From NCBI GenBank assembly GCA_963576735.1, contig OY755189.1, positions 744,001 to 808,000 on the forward strand: 64,000 nt of DNA, written 5' to 3'. Origin of the DNA: Bedellia somnulentella (Eukaryota > Arthropoda > Insecta > Lepidoptera > Bedelliidae). Numbering within the stretch: the stretch's first letter is position 1; every line of letters begins with the position of its first letter. Below are positions 22,197 through 33,296 of this stretch, in pieces. Under the pieces are notes generated by a model. The model was not told the origin of the DNA and made no database searches. It saw only the letters and a program-made list of their open reading frames with translations. A program made the translations under genes and the position numbers.

Positions 22197-22650
22197 AACT
22201 AGCTGGACGGGCAAACGTTGGTTTGTACATGTATACATACATATACTCACGGCTATAAATCCCTAGAAGGGGTGGCCAGAGCTATGAAATTAGAAATTCC
22301 TGATCCACTTAAAGTTAAGTAATGAAAAGATTGTTGGTGATGGGTCTCCCCAACCGCATCACCCAAAAGAACGTACACGCACGAGAAGGAATGGCTCCCC
22401 CGGTGCTATTCTAAGTCGACACTACACAGCAAACACTTCAATGTTTTGTCATATTCTAAAACAATTACAATACAATCTCTAGTAGATAAATTAAAAATAA
22501 AATGTTAGGGATGTATAACCCTTATCACTTAGGAGTATACAAAATGCTTGTAAACTTATTTTGAGAACTACCGAATGTGTTTCATTTAAATTGGCACAGC
22601 CGTTTCAGAGGAGTTTGGTTACACGTGAATTTTATATATTAGATTCATGA
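22197..22650 (+). repeat. repeat E copy, with A nested
   Basis: Starts ACTAGCTGGACGGGCAAACG and ends GTGAATTTTATATATTAGAT. It contains CAGCCGTTTCAGAGGAGTTT, a motif of a widespread insect repeat. The A copy at 22226-22432 is inside. Confidence 0.65.
22226..22432 (-). repeat. repeat A copy nested in repeat E
   Basis: Sits between the 5' end of an E repeat (22197-22225) and its 3' part (22500-22650). Has a ~35-base internal deletion. Confidence 0.8.
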
Positions 22651-22747
22651 AGTTACTATCTAAACAAGAGAGCGCACTTACAAAAATATGGTACACAATA
22701 ATGAAATTTACTACCCGGCAATAAAGCTTATAGTCTACTCTTTGAAC

Positions 22748-22995
22748 ACTGTCAGGCAGAGAAACGTCCTAGAACGAGAGCCGGAACTAGAGGAGTGTGT
22801 CCCGCTCGCTCGATTGCCAGTCGAGATTGTGTTCAAAGAAAAACAAATTCAAACGTATTTATAGCAGGTATATATAAAAGCAGGTTACCAACTATTCCAT
22901 TTTAATAAATTGTTTTAATTATTATCGTCGTCTATCAACTTAGAGATCAATAATCTATTAAGTTTGGTAATCGGTAAAATAATATATATAACGGG
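22748..22995 (+). repeat. possible solo LTR
   Basis: Begins TGTCAGG and has a GC-richer first half. It contains a TATATATAAAAGC box at 22870-22882 and an AATAAATTG signal about 35 bases on. That order suits a U3-R-U5. No matching second LTR or clear target duplication was found. Confidence 0.35.
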
Positions 22996-23002
22996 TATCC
23001 CC

Positions 23003-23209
23003 ATACATATACATACATATACTTACGGCTATAGACCCCTAGACCACTTTTGGGAAGTTGAGTGGGGAAAGGATGGTTAACTAAAGGTTTTTGGTCTCCA
23101 ACCGCATCGCCCAATGTTCCCTTAAAGCCCCAATACCGTTAGTCGCCTCTTACGTACACCCACCGGAAGAAATGGGGTAGCGCTATTCTAAGCCGGCACT
23201 ACACAGCGG
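23003..23209 (-). repeat. repeat A copy
   Basis: Missing the 'AGAAGGGGTAGCCAGAGCT' part. Head is of the GGTGGGTGTACG subtype. Confidence 0.82.
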
Positions 23210-23875
23210 GCCCCATGGAAACAAGATAAATAAGGTGTCCATAATTTATCATCTTTTCGTGTGTTTCGGAGCTTTTACCATTTAAATAAGAAAATAACTT
23301 TCTATTTCAAATAAATAATATAAGTGAAATAAGATGTCGTGTACTCTACTCAACTTCATAAAGTAGCTGAGGAAATTTAAATTCTCAATCCCTCGCTACC
23401 CCTTCTTTTATTATCTGCTAATTAAGAATACGAATGTATGTAATTATAAGTGTTTTTGTAACTTATAGAGGAATTCTCATTAAACCACTAACAGATGTTC
23501 ACCCTACTTAAAACGAGACAGAGCCCACTAGTAAGCCATCCTAGTTCAGGACACTTTAGGACGCCAGAGCGCATTCCTGTTTAAATAGTACTTCTATGAT
23601 TAGATTCTATTAGATTAGATAAAACTAAAAACTGTCATTTGTTGTCGTACTACACTACAAAGTGCAATCCACAGGTAGCGAGTTCAATGGAATTTTCAAT
23701 ACATTAATGACAGCTATAAATATTTACAGTTATTAATTATTATCCTCAAAGGGGATCGAATCCTCGACCTAATCGGAAAAACCACATCACTGGAAAACGG
23801 ACGTCGTTGTTTATCTCACACAGATAATTTTGATTTTGCATTAGCTCCGAGGCTGGCAGAAGTACTTTGCAGTTT
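23210..23875. other. no gene seen
   Basis: AT-rich. A short weak A-like remnant at 23340-23410 (AAGTAGCTGAGGAAATTTAA). Otherwise featureless. Confidence 0.5.
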
Positions 23876-24492
23876 GACATACATACTCGCCGGTATAAAT
23901 CTCTAACAGTGGTAGCCGAACCTTCAGAAAACGAAATTCTTCATCCACTCTAAGTTGACATAACTTAACATAACATAAACGTTCACGCCGAATATCCCCG
24001 AAGGGGTTGGCAGAGGTACTAATACTTCTGAACATCACGTGACTTTGTCACCTGGTGTTCAGAGTACCCACGTTTTGCATGGACAGTGTTCTCACGTGAT
24101 AGGGGGCAGGCCTATCGCCGTTTTGTGTCAATACACTGTCACATGACTGAGTACAACTCAGTCTTGTGGGTTTCCTCACGATGTTTTCCCTCACCGTTAA
24201 CAACCATGATAAATTAACCGCACATATGTCTTTCGATAAGACAAATGGGTGTAGGCCCGACCTGGGATTTGAACACTAGTCGCTTGCACGTTAACCGGTG
24301 TTCTACCCATTGAGCTATCACGTCGTTGTCGCTAAGTTGAGTTAAGAAAATATTGTAAAGGAAGGTACTTCGTGATGAGTCTCCAACCGCATCCCCCAAA
24401 AATCACTTGCAACAGCCCCAATACCCTTAGTGGCCTGCTACGAACACTCATGGGCAGAAATGGGTGGTGTTATTCTAAGCAGGCACTACACT
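23876..24492 (-). repeat. repeat A copy split by a B SINE
   Basis: Two halves, 23876-23958 and 24332-24492, are separated by a B SINE. CTAAGTTGA is duplicated at both borders, so B came second. Confidence 0.8.
23959..24331 (-). repeat. SINE B copy inside repeat A
   Basis: Nearly full-length, flanked by CTAAGTTGA on both sides. Confidence 0.85.
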
Positions 24493-24527
24493 GCTCACAG
24501 CTCAGCTTTGTAGTTAAGTCAGGCGAA

Positions 24528-24805
24528 TTTTTGCTTTGGCTGCCGTCCTCTATGGTTATATATCGTATATATGGTTATATATTAGCTGTGTAGTACTGTA
24601 TTGGGGCTTTTAAGGGATTTTTGGGCGATGCGGTTGGAGACCCATCACCAACAACCTTTATTACACCATCTTTTCCCCACGCAATGTCCAAAAGTGGCTG
24701 AGGAATTTCCGATTCCTTAGCTCTGGCAACCCCTTCTAGGGATTGATAGCCGTGAGTATATGTATGTATTTATATGGTTATAGAGGACGGCAAACAAAGC
24801 AAAGG
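24528..24805. repeat. inverted repeat flanking an A copy
   Basis: TGCCGTCCTCTATGGTTATA (24540-24559) faces TATATGGTTATAGAGGACGG (~24772-24793), each with a GCTTTG-like outer part. The A copy at 24587-24770 lies exactly between, so an A element may have landed in the centre of a hairpin element. Confidence 0.55.
24587..24770 (+). repeat. repeat A copy, head deleted
   Basis: AGCTGTGTAGTACTG runs straight into TATTGGGGC. The ~55 bases between are absent. Confidence 0.82.
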
Positions 24806-25440
24806 CCTATGAAATTGTATTGGGTGGAAAGGAATGAGTCATTAAAAAGAAGATTAGATTGTAAAAAATCGTTTAATATTGAATAAAGTTATTTTCGTAT
24901 TCTAAATTAATAAAGCTTTTACCGTATCATTACATAAAGACTAATATATTTATAATGATATGCTGGAAATGTTTTAAGGTGTTATAAACTTACACAATCT
25001 CAGAATAATATATAAATTTTCAGAGCGATTGATATAAAAAAAGGAATTTGTACAAGACTAGAAACAATGTCAGTCGCACTTAAAACAAATAGATTATAAC
25101 GCCATTTTGACAGAATTAATTGCTTAGAATATCGAAAATAAATTGTATAAAAATTCTTAAAATAATAAAATAATTAAAATTGAAATGTCGGGATACTAAA
25201 TTAGAAAACGATATTTCATATTCATGCATTCTACTACTAATTAAAAAAACTCAATTCATGGTCATCAATAAAAATATCACACAAAAAGACATTGTCCGAA
25301 ACTAAATAATAAAAATAAACAATATAACATGCATGATTTTGGACTAGGCAGCAAATCTATACATTTCTTTTTTAGCTAGCGTTACAACATAACATCTATA
25401 AACAATAAAATTTAAATAATATGTATAAAGAATGAAACAT
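24806..25440. other. 3' flank of the kinase gene
   Basis: Directly downstream of the kinase stop, very AT-rich, presumably including its 3' UTR. No clear single poly(A) site could be chosen. Confidence 0.5.
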
Positions 25441-25851
25441 TTATGAAATAAGTCCATATTCAATAAAATCATCCATAATATCAGTGAACCTGGATACGAA
25501 AAGCGCACCACACAGTTCTTTTTGATTCAAGATGTTATCTACCTTTGGAAAGTCCTCTGTAATATGTAAAGTAATAATTGGCAACACAAAAATTCCTACC
25601 AACAATGCATATGGCAACCTAGTTTTATACTCTTGCTCGAATGTATCCCGGGGGTACACATCGTTGACTTCGATGGAGAACCTAGCCAGTTCCGTGCCGA
25701 GCTGGCTGTGGTAGTAGTCGCGGAGGCTGTCGAGGTGTTTCTTGCGGAACTGGCGGTCGGTCCCGGTGAACATGAAGTATATGAAGTCGTTGGCTGGACA
25801 TCCGGTCTGCACGGTCTGGTAATCCACCGGGATTATCTTTGGTTTGCCGTC
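25441..25851 (-). CDS. CHK/EcKinase-like kinase, exon 2 (C-terminal)
   Basis: This is the terminal coding exon of the kinase begun at 28028. A TTACAG acceptor at 25852-25853 gives phase 0, and the exon encodes 136 residues ending in TAA. It opens with 'DGKPKIIPVDYQTV'. The Asp of VDYQ sits where family members have the metal-binding DFQ/DYQ Asp. The helical C-lobe follows ('CPANDFIYFMF', 'LDSLRDYYHSQL', 'LPYALLVGIFVLP'). The total of 388 residues is close to the usual ~400, so the gene looks intact. The 1.42-kb intron carries two A repeats (26146-26387, 26907-27157). A start at 25827 would need a GTG codon inside the exon and is not a real start. Confidence 0.88.
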   Translation of the reverse strand, partial: DGKPKIIPVDYQTVQTGCPANDFIYFMFTGTDRQFRKKHLDSLRDYYHSQLGTELARFSIEVNDVYPRDTFEQEYKTRLPYALLVGIFVLPIITLHITEDFPKVDNILNQKELCGALFVSRFTDIMDDFIEYGLIS

Positions 25852-26145
25852 CTGTAATTTATATTCCAGGTTTAATGTTTTGGATTGATTTATATAAGAT
25901 TCAGCGTGTAAAAATGTGTGTGATTATCGTTACAATAAGATAAATAAAACAGTTAAATGTAGTGAAGGTAATCAAGGTTAATATTTAACTCGTAACGAAA
26001 ATGCTTTATTCGCCCCGTACCCACAGGAAGAGAGGATGTATTGAATTAATATTAGACACTACATGGAAAATATAAAATAAATATTCGGTTTTTACTAAGG
26101 AGTCGCGAAACTCTTTTCGTATTAAAAAATAATTAACATAAAAAT

Positions 26146-26387
26146 CATACATACATATACTCACGGCTATAAATCCCTAAAAGGGGTAGCCAGAGCTGAC
26201 AAATTAGTTTCTCAGCCACTTTTGGAAGTTGAGTGGGGAAAAGATGGTAGAATAAAGGTTGTTGGTGATTGGTCTCCAACCGCATCGCCCAAAAATCCCT
26301 AAAGAAGCCCCAATACCGTTAGTCGCCTCTTACGAACACCCACCGGAAGAAATGGGGTAGTGCTATTCTAAGCCGACACTACACAGC
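26146..26387 (-). repeat. repeat A copy in kinase intron
   Basis: Full-length, GGTGGGTGT subtype. Confidence 0.85.
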
Positions 26388-26906
26388 TAAATGTCACAAA
26401 AATTTATAAAAATCACTATAAGTATAAGACTGGTGATAACATAATTGTAGGTGGAGGTAGTTTGTAAAACAACATATTAAAATCCACTTAGTCGCTTTGA
26501 CAAAAACCGTTACAGGATGTCGCGTCGGGTAGTATCTATCCAAGCCAACTCAGCTCAGCTATGAATAAAAAATATGGCAGCATGCAGGTTGCCTACGAAA
26601 GCTAGTTTTACGGTTCTAATGTCCAAGGGCTACCCCACTTCAAGTAGCGCGGAAAATTTTGTTAGAAATAGGATTGTAGATAGTGAATTGCCAAGCACAT
26701 AACTAAAAAACCTGATCGTCATTTATCGCCTGAAACATTAATGATTTTAATATTTCCTATGTCCACCCTTTGTATATATAGGCTTCAAGATACACTACAC
26801 ACCTTCTCCACGACACACCTTTGCTTGTAAAATGGCATGCACGTGGAAAAGTATATAAAATTTATCTGATATAAACAAATTCACCCAGATAAATTTGGAG
26901 AGTTAT

Positions 26907-27157
26907 ACATACATACATACATATACTCACGGCTATAAATCTCTAGAAGGGGTAGCCAGAACTAAGGAACTAGAAGTTCCTCAGCCACTTTTGGAAAGTT
27001 GTGTGGGGAAAAGATGGCAAAATAAAGGATGTTGGTGATGGGTCTCCAACCGCATCGCCCAATAATCTCTTGAAAGCCCCAATACCGTTAGTCGCCTCTT
27101 ACGAACACCCACCGGCAGAAATGGGGTAGTGTTATTCTAAGCAGACACTACACAGCA
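26907..27157 (-). repeat. repeat A copy in kinase intron
   Basis: Full-length, with four CATA units in the tail. Lies 116 bases downstream of the exon 1 donor. Confidence 0.85.
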
Positions 27158-27272
27158 AGAGAGTTATGTTTTTGTGTAATGGGGGATAAACAAATCGGGG
27201 AACCCTGGCTACAGGGACTCGGATGGAAAAATGATTAACCGTTAAGGTTAGTTAATAAAGGGCGGTACTTAC

Positions 27273-28028
27273 AGATAATTTTTTATGCATCATATTGCTG
27301 TGCCTGTAGTCGCCATGATTCAAAGTAGGGACGCTTAGGGGCTTGTAATAATGCTCAAATTTGGATGCATCACCGTGCACCTTCAGGAAATCAGCAAGTT
27401 TTGGTTTGTAATCTTCTTTGATAGATCTTGTTACTGCCTCCACCAAGCCCGTCCAACGATTGTGCGTCTCAAGAGATGTCGTGGGATCAAACTCGAATCT
27501 GGCCATTAAATCCTTAAATTTTTCGGGATTGTCTCTCCTCATTGTAAATGACATCGCGTGCATTTTTGCCAGCTGTCGTATACCCTCTTTTGCGTAGTCT
27601 AAATCGATTGTAGAGAGTCTATCGAAACTTTCAAACCCTTCAGCGGTCAGATCTCCCAGCACGACTGTTTCATGCAATTTCTCAACAACTACGCCATAAC
27701 ATTTTGGGAACATAACACGTTCTTCTTCGGGTATATTATATTTGTCTTGAATCTTTTTATATTCTGGTATAAGTTCTGTGTAAGCATACCTTTCTGTGTT
27801 GTACAGAACTGGAGCGTTGATGAGTTTTCGAGTATCTTCATTGCTGAAGCCAACTTTTGCAAAGAGTTTGAGATCGGTCTTGTTTGGTGCCGAAATCGTT
27901 GCGGTATACAGCTGCGTTGTGAAATTAGAACCGGCACTTGGTTTTGGTTTGATCTCGATGGTTTTGCCTTCATAATGGTTTTCTGCGGCTATCTCTTCAA
28001 GTTTGACTTTCAGGTTGGAGACGTCCAT
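27273..28028 (-). CDS. CHK/EcKinase-like kinase, exon 1
   Basis: This is the first coding exon of a small-molecule kinase of the insect CHK-like (EcKinase, DUF1679-related) family. Members are thought to phosphorylate ecdysteroids or other small hydroxylated compounds in the cytoplasm. The ATG has a good context (ACAAAATGG). The exon encodes 252 residues: an N-lobe with VGSN-like 'AGSNFTTQLY' near residue 34 and the 'ETVVLGDL' strand near 120. The catalytic-loop motif 'LNHGDYRHSNMM' is near 240, with the catalytic Asp and the Asn present. No signal peptide or membrane segment is seen. The exon ends at a consensus GTAAGT donor in phase 0 and joins the exon at 25441-25851. The stretch around residues 165-220 (SLETH to IKEDYKPKL) is the one found in many broken copies at 2-22 kb. 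Family call is confident; substrate unknown. Confidence 0.9.
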
Positions 28029-28122
28029 TTTGTTGTAGTGCTCGTTGTAGTGCTCGGTGGTGACTGTGAGACGTGACTCGCGGTGTCGAACTCGAAGGCG
28101 CGGTTGGTGGGGCGGTTATGCA

Positions 28123-28133
28123 CTATTTTATTT
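28123..28133 (-). promoter_or_regulatory. possible TATA-like box of the kinase gene
   Basis: On the minus strand the string AAATAAAATAG lies about 95 bases upstream of the kinase ATG, followed by a locally GC-rich leader. The position fits a TATA-type promoter with a leader of ~65 bases, but such strings are common in AT-rich DNA. Low confidence. Confidence 0.25.
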
Positions 28134-28766
28134 CGGGTAGTTACAGTTTGGTATTTTATGGCGGGAACATGATCAGGTATTCAGAAAAAAAGCCGTATTA
28201 ATATCGGAATTCCGAAGCGGTTCAGCTGTAAAACTCGTGTGTTAATATTTTTTTTTATGAATTAGGGCGTGTCATACATATTTAATTAACAATGAGATTA
28301 GTTCTGTCCAGATCAGTATGATAACGCTTAGCGTTTCAATATGTAACGACAGTTTTTAATATTTTGTAATGGACGGTAGTTTTAAAAGCGGTTGGCGCGC
28401 ATTCGATAACTCATGTGTAATTGAAACCGATACAAAGGGCGGGAATATTTCTTAGTTTTGTAATGAACTCTTCGACTTATTTACTAGATGAAATCGATTA
28501 GGTGTTATTTAGATTTAGTTAAAAAGACTATTAGCTACTTTGCAAAAGATCAAAATCAATTTTGTAATCGTTTAAGAAGAATGGGAATAGCTGTTAAAAA
28601 GGCGGGAAAGTTTTCTATTGGTGACAATTTAAGTGGCAATGTTTGTTCTAGTAATATTTGAATTTTTTTAAATTTGTCATTCTATTACCTGATAGATGGC
28701 GTTAATTGTCTAATCATATTTTATTTTTTTATTATAATAATATAATTAGTTAGATACAATTGATTC
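28134..28766. other. upstream of the kinase, no gene seen
   Basis: AT-rich intergenic DNA without frames or repeats that I could match. Confidence 0.5.
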
Positions 28767-28965
28767 TGATAATAACTTATACACTACTTACCAATACCAT
28801 TATATGAAAACTGATAGTTTAAGCCTTTTTTGTTTATTGTTGCCTGAAATACAGGTAAATTACCTGGACAGGAACAGGAAAATGTTATATTTTGTACTTT
28901 AAACAACTAACTAGGTTAAGACGAGTATTATGTACTTTTGAAAACAGTTTTTTTTTTATATAATT
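28767..28965 (+). repeat. repeat D copy (LINE 3'-end-like)
   Basis: CCAATACCATTATATGAAAA to GTACTTTTGAAAACAG and a T run; same as 53397-53620 inverted. Confidence 0.65.
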
Positions 28966-29063
28966 GTTAAGTAAGAGTGTCCTAATACAGATTCATTACC
29001 TAAAAAAATATCTTAGGAAGACGCCATCGCCATGAGAAAGTTTAAGCAATAGTAATATAATTT

Positions 29064-29309
29064 GCCGTGTAGTGCCGGCTTAGAATGTCGCTACCCCTTT
29101 CTACCCACGGGTGTCGTAAGAGGCGACTAAGGGTATTGGGGCTTTTTATTGGATTTTTGGTCGATGCGGTTGGAGACCCATCACCAAAAACCTTTATTCT
29201 TACCATCTTTTCCCCACTCAACTTCCAAAAGTGGCTTAGGAATTTATAATTCCTTAGCTCTGGTTACCCCTTCTAGGGAAATATAGCCGTGAGTATATGT
29301 ATGTATGTA
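29064..29309 (+). repeat. repeat A copy
   Basis: Near-consensus copy of the CCCACGGGTGTCG subtype. Confidence 0.88.
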
Positions 29310-29492
29310 ATATAAGATGTAACTATTTAATCCTAATAATATTATAGATCTGAATGGTTACATATTTGTAATAACATTTCACGCTTGATTGAACTAAGAG
29401 TACCGGAAAAAACGCGTTAATCATGTCATTGTCATAAGCACATTTAACAGTATGAAGTCTGTCGGGTCAGCTAGTAATAACACATACCATAC

Positions 29493-29735
29493 TTACATAC
29501 ATATACTCACGGCTATAAATCCCTAAACGGGGAAGCAAGCCCTTTGGAAAGAGAAATTCCTCAGCCACTTTTGAAAGTTGGGTGGGTTGGTGGTAATAAT
29601 AAATAATTGTTGGTGGTGGGTCATCTACCACATCACCCAAAAACACTCAAAAAGCCCTTATACCCTAAGTCGCCTATTACGATCACCCATGTTTAGAAAT
29701 GGGGTAGTGGTTTTCTACGCCGACACTACGCAGCT
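29493..29735 (-). repeat. repeat A copy, diverged
   Basis: Full-length but with many substitutions (for example GGGAAGCAAGCCC). Confidence 0.8.
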
Positions 29736-29962
29736 TTATCATATTAACAATTTTACTCTGCATAAAAATGGAAATGACTGGGTTTTATTACCGGTCACAA
29801 TACTAAAATGTATAACTACGTAGCTGTATAAATTATGGGTAAAATTATAACATAATCTTTGTCCTCCCACATCTTCCAAATGAAGATTACTGATTCCAAA
29901 GCTCTGGTTTTCATTTTTTTGGAATATTTCGTCATCCTAAAACGTTAAAGCGTTGGCTGCTG

Positions 29963-30213
29963 TGTAGTGTCGGCTTAGAATAGCACTACCCCATTTCTTT
30001 CGGTGGTTGTACATAAGAGACTAACGGTATTGGGGCTTTTAAGGGATTTTTGGGCGATGCGGTAGGAGACCCATCACCAACAACCTTTATTTTACTATGT
30101 TTTCCCCTTTCTTTCCAAAAATAGTTGAGAAATTTTTAATTCTTTAGCTCTGGCTACCCGTTCTAGGTATTTATAGCCGTGAGTATATGTATGTATGTAT
30201 GTAAGTTTAAGTC
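29963..30213 (+). repeat. repeat A copy
   Basis: Full-length, with a tail of (GTAT)4. Confidence 0.85.
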
Positions 30214-30236
30214 AGAAATCTTAATTAACTTCGAAT

Positions 30237-30440
30237 ACGGTTCAGAGTGCCAACGTTTTGCTTAGACAGTGCATTCACGCGATAGGGTGCACCGTCACAT
30301 AACTAAGTACAAATCACAGATAACATAATACTATACTAGGTACAAACACACCTATGTGGGCAACAATTATAAATTAATAACACATATAACTTAAGAAAAG
30401 ACACATCGGTGATGGCCTGACTCAGGATACAATTCACATC
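30237..30440 (-). repeat. SINE B copy, old
   Basis: Degenerate, with internal insertions and deletions. Confidence 0.65.
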
Positions 30441-30812
30441 TTCTTTTTTTATATCTAGTTAGAAGAATAAAATAATGTTTAAAAGTATATACTTTCTACT
30501 ATTACAATTAAATATAGTTTTAGAAGACTTCCATGTGTGAATGTAATTAAAATAACTAGTAAGCCTTACAATTTACCTATTTTCCTATTAATTTGCACGG
30601 ATTGTAACTTATTGATAAGGTAATTTCTCTAGACATATGTCCACAGTTCAGGCTGAATTCATTAGCGATAAAATCATTTAAACACCAATGTTTTAAATTT
30701 CAAAGAACATTCTTCAGCTCTATTGCCATAATCCATGAGTATTCCACAAGTTGTCTGAATGACGACAGTCGAGTGACCCGCTTTATTACCTAATAAGTAT
30801 ATCAGTTGCTAA

Positions 30813-31005
30813 AGAGCTTATTCCATTACACTTTGTCGTTTCTGAATTCAGACGTCCTTCGAAGTTACTGCCGCGACGCTTGTTATTCCACTACACAAAT
30901 TTGTCTACTTTTCAGAAGCCTAGCGTTCTGAACGTTATTCCACTAGTCTGAATTCAGATTCTGTGGCTCTCAGACGTCTTTATTCAGACAAATGGAATAA
31001 GCTCT
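30813..31005. mobile_element. PIF/Harbinger-like MITE (193 bp)
   Basis: The ends AGAGCTTATTCCATT and AATGGAATAAGCTCT are inverted, and TAA lies on both sides. The 3-bp TAA duplication is typical of PIF/Harbinger. A right-half fragment of the same element is at 249-303. Confidence 0.78.
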
Positions 31006-31187
31006 TAACCTAGCAACGTTTTAGGAGGATAATGTTTATGCCAATGTGTTTGGCAGTGTTGTATTTTTGTGTATGGTTCTTTGAAAATACATAAATGTTT
31101 ACGTATGTTGTTCATAGAAACATTAATCTTATCCTAACCCCAAAGTTAGTAAGGTAATGCGATTAATGAGGCCCATAATTGTAACAC

Positions 31188-31444
31188 CGTGTAGTGCCGG
31201 CTTAGATTGACACCCCTTTCTACCCATGGGTGTCGTAGAGGCGACAGGGGGGCTTTTTTTTAAGTGGTTTTGGGGGATTCATTTAGAGACCCATCCCCAT
31301 CACCAACAAACTTTATTTCTACCATCTTCAAAATTAAGTATCCCCCATCAACTTCCAGATGTGGCTGAATAGATCCTAGCTCTGAAGCTCTGGCTACCGC
31401 TTTTTGGGATTTATAGCCGTCAGTATATGTACGTATGTATGTAT
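31188..31444 (+). repeat. repeat A copy
   Basis: Diverged CCCATGGGTGTCG-type copy, starting ACCGTGTAGTG. Confidence 0.82.
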
Positions 31445-31582
31445 AATTTTTACTAAGAATACTTACGAACAAAAGTTGCAATTGGGACTTATAAAATCAT
31501 CCCACGTACCAAATAGACACCTACAATTCAGCAGGTGCAATCCCTTCTTTCGCACCACCTTACCATTCATACTATGGTATAC

Positions 31583-32445
31583 TTACATATATTTACGGAT
31601 ATAAACCCCAGAAAGAGGTAGCCATAGCTTCATCTTCTGAAATACGTGGTATGCTCCGCAGTTACACCGCGCTGTTCACCCAGTGTAACTGCGGAGCATT
31701 TTTTTCTTCGCAGTTACACCACCCACATTTTGACATGAATTTAACAGCTCTGCAGACATATTATGATAGACGAAACATATCGTGGACTCAATACCGTATT
31801 TGGACTTTATAAATTTTAAGTTTGTAAGCATAGTAAGTTCATCTGTGCATTGATTCTGATGCAGTCAGTCAGTTTGGCCTTTTATATATGTAGATGTTGT
31901 ATATGTTTTATAATATATGTTACACCCAGATTGTAAGTAGATATATACCTGTAATGAAAAACTACTTATAATGTTTAATTTGTGTCTCAGTCCAATGAAT
32001 ATTGAAAATCTGAGATATGCATACTAAATTGCATACACAATCAATCCTGCGTTAGGGATATTTCTAATGAACGTATGAACTCCTAGTACTTGCCGAATAA
32101 TACGAATTTTGTTTAAAATTAGCAACATTTTGCAAAAATAAGCTAAGTGTTTTTACCTCTTGATGATTTATAACACGCGAAAATTTCGCAAGTTCAAATA
32201 CGGTATTGAGTCCACGATATGTTTCGTCTATCATAATATGTCTGCAGAGCTGTTAAATTCATGTCAAAATGTGGGTGGTGTAACTGCGAAGAATAAAAAT
32301 GCTCCACAGTTACACTGGGTGAACAGCGCGGTGTAACTGCGGAGCATACCCCCGAAATACCTCAGCCGCTTTTGGAAGTTGAGTAAGGGAAAAATGGTAA
32401 ATGAAGGCTGCTAGACGATATGGGCTTTCAGCCACATCGCGTATG
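31583..32445 (-). repeat. repeat A copy split by the 707-bp element
   Basis: The halves 31583-31645 and 32353-32445 flank the inverted-end element. The head is lost beyond about 32445. Confidence 0.75.
31646..32352. mobile_element. 707-bp element with ~160-bp inverted ends
   Basis: The left end (GTGGTATGCTCCGCAGTTAC) and right end are inverted copies over about 160 bases (31646-31806 and 32190-32352). Each end also folds on itself (ATGCTCCGCAGTTACAC with GTGTAACTGCGGAGCAT). It lies inside an A repeat and is flanked by TGAAATAC and CGAAATAC, an 8-base duplication with one mismatch. The 8-bp duplication suggests hAT-type mobilisation. No coding capacity. Confidence 0.8.
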
Positions 32446-33296
32446 AATCAAATAGACAAGTTGTACAAATAAAACGTTTTGATGATGATTAATAAATTTA
32501 TTTGTTACATGTTTCTTTTTATGCATTGCTGTTGATAATTTTAATTAACTAGGTTGGCATGGGACCGTCAGATGCCAATAAAAGGAGCGAAGCGAGCAAT
32601 TGCCTGATTCTCAGATATTACTTATCGTTGAACAATTTATTCTACAAATATCTCAACACGCGTTGCTATGCAATTTGTTACGATTCTTTGAATATACTTG
32701 TTGGTTTACCTAAACGCGTGATTGATTCTACACAAAACTGCAAAGGAGTTACAGTCCTGATTTTGGAATACTTAAATTGTTAACAACTTTTATTGTTTAA
32801 AAAAACATATCTAATTAGCTAAATACCTATTTTCTTTGAAAAACATTATTGTCAAGAAATTTTTCGTTCAAAAAAATTTTTGGGAAAAATGTTCTAGAAC
32901 TCGAGTATTAGCGTTTAAAAGTTCGAAAAATCACCAAGTGTCGGAGCGCAAACGGACGTGACTTTGGGACGATCGAATATGAAAAATTTATATTTTCATG
33001 CGCTGGCATTGTTTACGTAATTTTTCCATAGACTAACATTGTAATTTTTTAATGGTGATTATTCCTCCGTGGTACATCCGATTTGTATCAAAATTGAATA
33101 AACCATCTAGACATGTTCCTTGACCACCGTGCAAAATTTCAGGGTTCTGAGTTGATCCGTTTGGGAGGAATACGATCACAACGAAATGCAAAAGTCGGGG
33201 GTAAATGGAGCTTCGCTCCAATAAACATCAATAAATTTTTACTTAGTTTTATTTCGTCTTCGCACGGAAAAACATTTAACTCATTTTAGTAAGCAA
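32446..33296. other. no gene seen
   Basis: Contains a GAGCGAAGCGAGC motif (32586) and an unmatched stretch 33050-33260 with repeat-like style. No supported element. Confidence 0.45.

Noticed and set aside
25441..25827. Separate 128-residue gene
   Set aside because: The upstream acceptor and the phase-0 join to exon 1 show it is the terminal exon of the kinase.
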